DNA from: Photobacterium galatheae | GTDB taxonomy: Bacteria > Pseudomonadota > Gammaproteobacteria > Enterobacterales > Vibrionaceae | Direction: 5' to 3' | Assembly: GCF_000695255.1 (NCBI RefSeq) | Contig: NZ_JMIB01000030.1 | Coordinates: forward strand, 62,001 to 126,000 | DNA: 64,000 bases | In this document: one piece after another, positions 60,870 to 64,000 of the stretch | How the letters are laid out: each line of letters starts with the position of its first letter | How positions within the stretch are numbered: the stretch's first letter is position 1 | Translations under genes and position numbers: made by a program | The notes under the pieces: model-generated | Databases searched by the model: none | What the model was told of the DNA's origin: nothing | Seen by the model: the letters and a program-made list of their open reading frames with translations, nothing else

Positions 60870-61559
60870 ATGACACCAGAACGCTTTCAGCGGATCCAGT
60901 CTGTCCTGGCGACCCGTCAGCCGGATCTCACCCTGTGCCTGGAAGAAGTGCACAAACCTAACAACGTCTCAGCCATTATCCGCACAGCGGACGCCGTCGG
61001 CGTTCACAAAGTCCATGCCGTGTGGCCGAATAAAATGCGGGTGCTGAGCCATACCTCTGCCGGTGCCCGAAACTGGGTCGAGCTGCAAACCCATGACACC
61101 ATGACAGATGCCGTGGGCCATCTCAAAACACAGGGCATGCAGGTCCTGGCGACCCATCTCTCTGATCGGGCCGTTGATTTTCGCGAGATTGATTACACCA
61201 AACCGACCGCGATTATTCTGGGCGGCGAAAAAAACGGGATCACTCCCGAAGCGCTCGCATTGGCTGATCAGGATATCATCATTCCGATGGTGGGTATGGT
61301 ACAGTCCCTGAACGTCTCCGTCGCCAGTGCGCTGATCCTCTATGAAGCGCAACGTCAGCGCCAGATCGCAGGCATGTATAACCAGGACACCACGCCGCTG
61401 CCGCGGGAAACCGTGCACCGCATCCTGTTTGAACGCGGCCACCCGGTGCTGGCAAAAGTGGCGAAACGCAAGAAACTGCCTTATCCGCCACTGGATGATG
61501 AAGGCCAGATCGTCGCCGATGACGCTTGGTGGCGGGCAATTCAGTCCAGAGACAAGTAA
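60870..61559 (+). CDS. trmH: tRNA (guanosine-18-2'-O)-methyltransferase TrmH
   Basis: TrmH (SpoU) methylates the ribose of G18 in the tRNA D-loop. The 229-residue SPOUT protein has CLEEVHKPNNVSAIIRTADA, LGGEKNGITPEAL and the knot segment MVQSLNVSVASALILYEAQR. It lies between spoT and recG, the usual order. Confidence 0.96.
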   Translation: MTPERFQRIQSVLATRQPDLTLCLEEVHKPNNVSAIIRTADAVGVHKVHAVWPNKMRVLSHTSAGARNWVELQTHDTMTDAVGHLKTQGMQVLATHLSDRAVDFREIDYTKPTAIILGGEKNGITPEALALADQDIIIPMVGMVQSLNVSVASALILYEAQRQRQIAGMYNQDTTPLPRETVHRILFERGHPVLAKVAKRKKLPYPPLDDEGQIVADDAWWRAIQSRDK

Positions 61560-61594
61560 CCCAAATCATCTGACGGAGCACAGAGAGTAAACGC

Positions 61595-63676
61595 ATGAGC
61601 GGACAGATGCTAGACACCATCGCCCTGACCGAACTGTCTGGGGTGGGCGCCAAAATGGTTGAAAAACTCCATAAGATTGGCCTTCACACGGTGCAGGATC
61701 TGCTGTTTCATCTGCCGCTCCGTTACGAAGACCGGACCCGGATCTGGCCCATTGCTGAGATCCGTCCCGGCCAGCACCTGACCGTACAGGGCGAAGTGCT
61801 GAGTCATGCCATCAGCTTCGGCAAACGCCGGATGCTGACCGTCAGAATCAGCGATCAGAGCGGGGCCTTAACGCTGCGCTTTTTTAACTTCAACGCGGCA
61901 ATGAAAAACGCGCTGTCGGAAGGCAAACAGGTCAAAGCCTACGGTGAAATCCGGCGCGGTCAGCATGGTCCGGAAATCATCCATCCGGATTACAAAGTTT
62001 TTTCCGAGCACACTGAGCTGGCCGTCGAAGAAACCCTGACCCCGGTTTACCCGACCACCGACGGTCTGCGTCAGCTGACCCTGCGTAACCTGACCGATCA
62101 GGCCCTGAAACTACTCGACAAAGCGGCGGTCACCGAGTTGTTGCCGGAAGGCCTGTACGATCGCCAGATGACCCTGGCGCAGGCGCTGCATGTCATGCAC
62201 CGCCCAACCCCCGATGTCTCACTGGATCAACTGGAAAAAGGCCAGCATCCGGCACAAAAACGGCTGATCCTTGAAGAGCTGCTGGCCCAGAACCTGTCCA
62301 TGCTGGCTGTTCGTGAAAAAGGACAACAGCATCAGGCCTGGCCGCTGCCGCCCAGCGAAACGCTGAAACAGCAACTGTTAGCCGGACTGCCATTCAGCCC
62401 AACCGGCGCCCAGCAGCGCGTGGTGGCTGATATTGAAACCGATCTGGCCAAACCCATCCCCATGATGCGGCTGGTTCAGGGTGATGTCGGCTCCGGTAAA
62501 ACCCTGGTCGCGGCACTGGCAGCAATCCGCGCGATTGAGCATGGCTATCAGGTAGCGCTGATGGCACCGACCGAATTGCTGGCCGAACAGCACGCTCTCA
62601 ATTTTGCCCAATGGCTGGAACCACTCGGCATTCAGGTTGGCTGGCTGGCCGGGAAACTGAAAGGCAAAGCACGGGAAACTGAGCTGGCGCGCATCGAAAG
62701 CGGCGAAGCCAGAATGGTGGTCGGCACCCACGCCCTGTTCCAGCAACAAGTCTCGTTCAGCAATCTGGCGCTGGTGATCATTGACGAGCAACACCGATTC
62801 GGCGTGCATCAGCGGCTGGAACTGCGGGAAAAAGGGGCCAACGATGGCCGCTATCCGCACCAGCTCATCATGACAGCAACGCCCATCCCACGGACACTGG
62901 CGATGACCGCCTATGCGGATCTGGAAACCTCGGTCATCGACGAACTGCCACCGGGCCGGACCCCCATTCAGACCGTCGCGGTCTCCGATGCCCGCCGCGC
63001 CGATATCATCGAACGGATTCGTGCCGCCTGTCTGAACGAAGGACGTCAGGCGTACTGGGTCTGTACCCTGATTGATGAATCGGAAGTCCTGGAAGCGCAG
63101 GCAGCATCTGATACCGCCACGGAGCTGACCGCCCAGTTGCCGGAGCTGAACATCGGTCTGGTACATGGCCGGATGAAAGCCGCCGAAAAACAAGACGTCA
63201 TGCAGCGCTTCAAAGCCGGTGAATTGCACCTGCTGGTTGCCACCACCGTGATTGAAGTCGGGGTTGATGTGCCCAACGCCAGCCTGATGATCATCGAAAA
63301 CCCCGAGCGATTAGGTCTGGCTCAGTTGCACCAGCTACGTGGCCGGGTTGGCCGGGGCAGCGTCGCCAGCCACTGCGTACTGCTCTATCATGCCCCGCTG
63401 TCGAAAACCGCTCAGCAACGGCTGGGGGTGCTGCGGGAAAGCAGCGACGGCTTCGTGATCGCGCAGCGCGATCTGGAAATCCGCGGCCCCGGCGAACTGC
63501 TCGGCACCAAACAAACCGGCATTGCAGACTTCAAAGTCGCCGATCTGGTTCGCGATCAGCACCTGATCCCCCAGGTTCAGAAAATGGCGCGTTACCTGCA
63601 CGATCAGTATCCGAACAATGCCAAAGCCATCATTGACCGCTGGCTGGGCAATAAAGAAAACTACTCCAACGCCTGA
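61595..63676 (+). CDS. recG: ATP-dependent DNA helicase RecG
   Basis: RecG regresses stalled forks and processes branched DNA. The 693-residue protein has the N-terminal wedge/OB domain (LPLRYEDRTRIWPIAEI), Walker A LVQGDVGSGKTLVA, the DEQH box IIDEQHRFGVHQR, MTATPIPRTLAMTAYADL, and the C-terminal RGRVGRG and TRG motifs. Its length equals that of E. coli RecG. It ends the spoT-trmH-recG run. Confidence 0.97.
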   Translation: MSGQMLDTIALTELSGVGAKMVEKLHKIGLHTVQDLLFHLPLRYEDRTRIWPIAEIRPGQHLTVQGEVLSHAISFGKRRMLTVRISDQSGALTLRFFNFNAAMKNALSEGKQVKAYGEIRRGQHGPEIIHPDYKVFSEHTELAVEETLTPVYPTTDGLRQLTLRNLTDQALKLLDKAAVTELLPEGLYDRQMTLAQALHVMHRPTPDVSLDQLEKGQHPAQKRLILEELLAQNLSMLAVREKGQQHQAWPLPPSETLKQQLLAGLPFSPTGAQQRVVADIETDLAKPIPMMRLVQGDVGSGKTLVAALAAIRAIEHGYQVALMAPTELLAEQHALNFAQWLEPLGIQVGWLAGKLKGKARETELARIESGEARMVVGTHALFQQQVSFSNLALVIIDEQHRFGVHQRLELREKGANDGRYPHQLIMTATPIPRTLAMTAYADLETSVIDELPPGRTPIQTVAVSDARRADIIERIRAACLNEGRQAYWVCTLIDESEVLEAQAASDTATELTAQLPELNIGLVHGRMKAAEKQDVMQRFKAGELHLLVATTVIEVGVDVPNASLMIIENPERLGLAQLHQLRGRVGRGSVASHCVLLYHAPLSKTAQQRLGVLRESSDGFVIAQRDLEIRGPGELLGTKQTGIADFKVADLVRDQHLIPQVQKMARYLHDQYPNNAKAIIDRWLGNKENYSNA

Positions 63677-63701
63677 TCTGGATAATTCACCCCGTTCAAG
63701 T

Positions 63702-63728
63702 GAAATAGCGGCCTGATGTCGCTATTTC
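63702..63728 (+). terminator. Hairpin after recG
   Basis: A nine-base-pair stem GAAATAGCG/CGCTATTTC with a nine-base loop lies 25 bases after the recG stop. No T-run follows, so it is a weak terminator candidate. Confidence 0.55.
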
Positions 63729-63757
63729 CTGCTGACATATCTGTAAAAAAACAACTC

Positions 63758-63773
63758 ACGCAAACGTTTGCTA
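63758..63773 (+). promoter_or_regulatory. PurR operator
   Basis: ACGCAAACGTTTGCTA matches the PurR consensus palindrome (core CGCAAACGTTTGC) nearly perfectly. Its right end overlaps the -35 element TTGCTA of the promoter below, a layout fit for repression by PurR-hypoxanthine/guanine. Confidence 0.85.
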
Positions 63774-63795
63774 AATTCTGGTTCGTCATTACAAT
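63768..63795 (+). promoter_or_regulatory. Probable promoter of the purine permease gene
   Basis: TTGCTA (63768-63773) and TACAAT (63790-63795) are spaced by 16 bases, about 100 bases before the start codon. The -35 box lies inside the PurR operator. Confidence 0.55.
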
Positions 63796-63892
63796 AAGGG
63801 CCAATTTTGACCCAAGGGTCTTTTCGGCTTCAACGCCCCTCAGCCCAGATCTGCATGTTGAAGCCGACCTGTCGACGTAATAAGGAATCCCC

Positions 63893-64000
63893 ATGACCGG
63901 CCAGCACCGCGAGACTGAACGCCCGCGCTCCTCCGACTTAATTTACCGCCTTGAAGACCGCCCGCCGCTCCCGCAAACCCTGTTTGCTGCGATGCAGCAT
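63893..64000 (+). CDS. xanP: XanP-type purine/xanthine permease (N-terminal 36 residues, cut by window edge)
   Basis: The visible product ends [20 protein letters not shown], matching the N-terminal segment of the NCS2 xanthine:proton symporter XanP. A TAAGGA ribosome site precedes the ATG. The upstream PurR box supports a purine substrate. The remaining membrane domain is outside the window. XanP and close uracil-xanthine permeases cannot be told apart from this fragment. Confidence 0.85.
   Translation, partial: MTGQHRETERPRSSDLIYRLEDRPPLPQTLFAAMQH

Overview
The window is contiguous core chromosome of a gammaproteobacterium, most likely a member of the Vibrionaceae and probably Photobacterium-like. 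This rests on remembered protein resemblance and gene order, not on a search. Every major gene is intact. I see no rRNA, tRNA, CRISPR array, prophage or insertion sequence. Both ends cut a gene: rpmE at the left and a XanP-type purine permease at the right.

Layout. (1) 1-20738 follows the E. coli 88-minute order: rpmE, priA, cytR, ftsN, hslVU, menA, rraA, zapB, glpFKX, fpr, tpiA, pfkA, cpxP/cpxRA. A SufR-like regulator, a DUF3135 protein and a tautomerase-family isomerase are added. fieF is absent between pfkA and cpxP. (2) 20871-32605 follows the E. coli 81-minute order: trmL, cysE, gpsA, secB, rhodanese, then gpmI, envC, a divergent polysaccharide deacetylase, tdh, kbl, a TetR regulator and hldD. 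The two blocks are joined between cpxA and trmL. (3) 32689-43998 is the LPS core locus: GT25, an O-antigen ligase/polymerase-like protein, GT32, lpxM, waaF, GT90, waaA, kdkA, a divergent OpsX-type heptosyltransferase, a WaaE-type and a second GT2 transferase, and coaD. kdkA together with opsX suggests an inner core with one phosphorylated Kdo, as in Haemophilus and Vibrio. (4) 44023-52722 carries a UDP-glucuronate epimerase-like gene, mutM, rpmGB, radC, coaBC, slmA, pyrE-rph and yicC. dut, which in E. coli lies between coaBC and slmA, is missing. (5) 53204-57510 is a three-gene glycan module placed between yicC and gmk: a GT2 transferase, a 737-residue fusion of a Gfo/Idh/MocA oxidoreductase with an SDR/epimerase domain, and an overlapping GT4 transferase. 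An AT-rich stretch precedes it. It is the best candidate here for an undescribed pathway. (6) 57691-64000 is gmk, rpoZ, spoT, trmH, recG and the permease.

Regulation is readable at several places: a sigma-32-type promoter before hslVU, a consensus CpxR box between cpxP and cpxR, a PurR box overlapping the promoter of the purine permease, and a terminator-like attenuator between rph and pyrE. Less understood are 11-bp tandem repeats just upstream of the opsX promoter, a long hairpin before tpiA, and a three-arm set of inverted repeats before gpmI.
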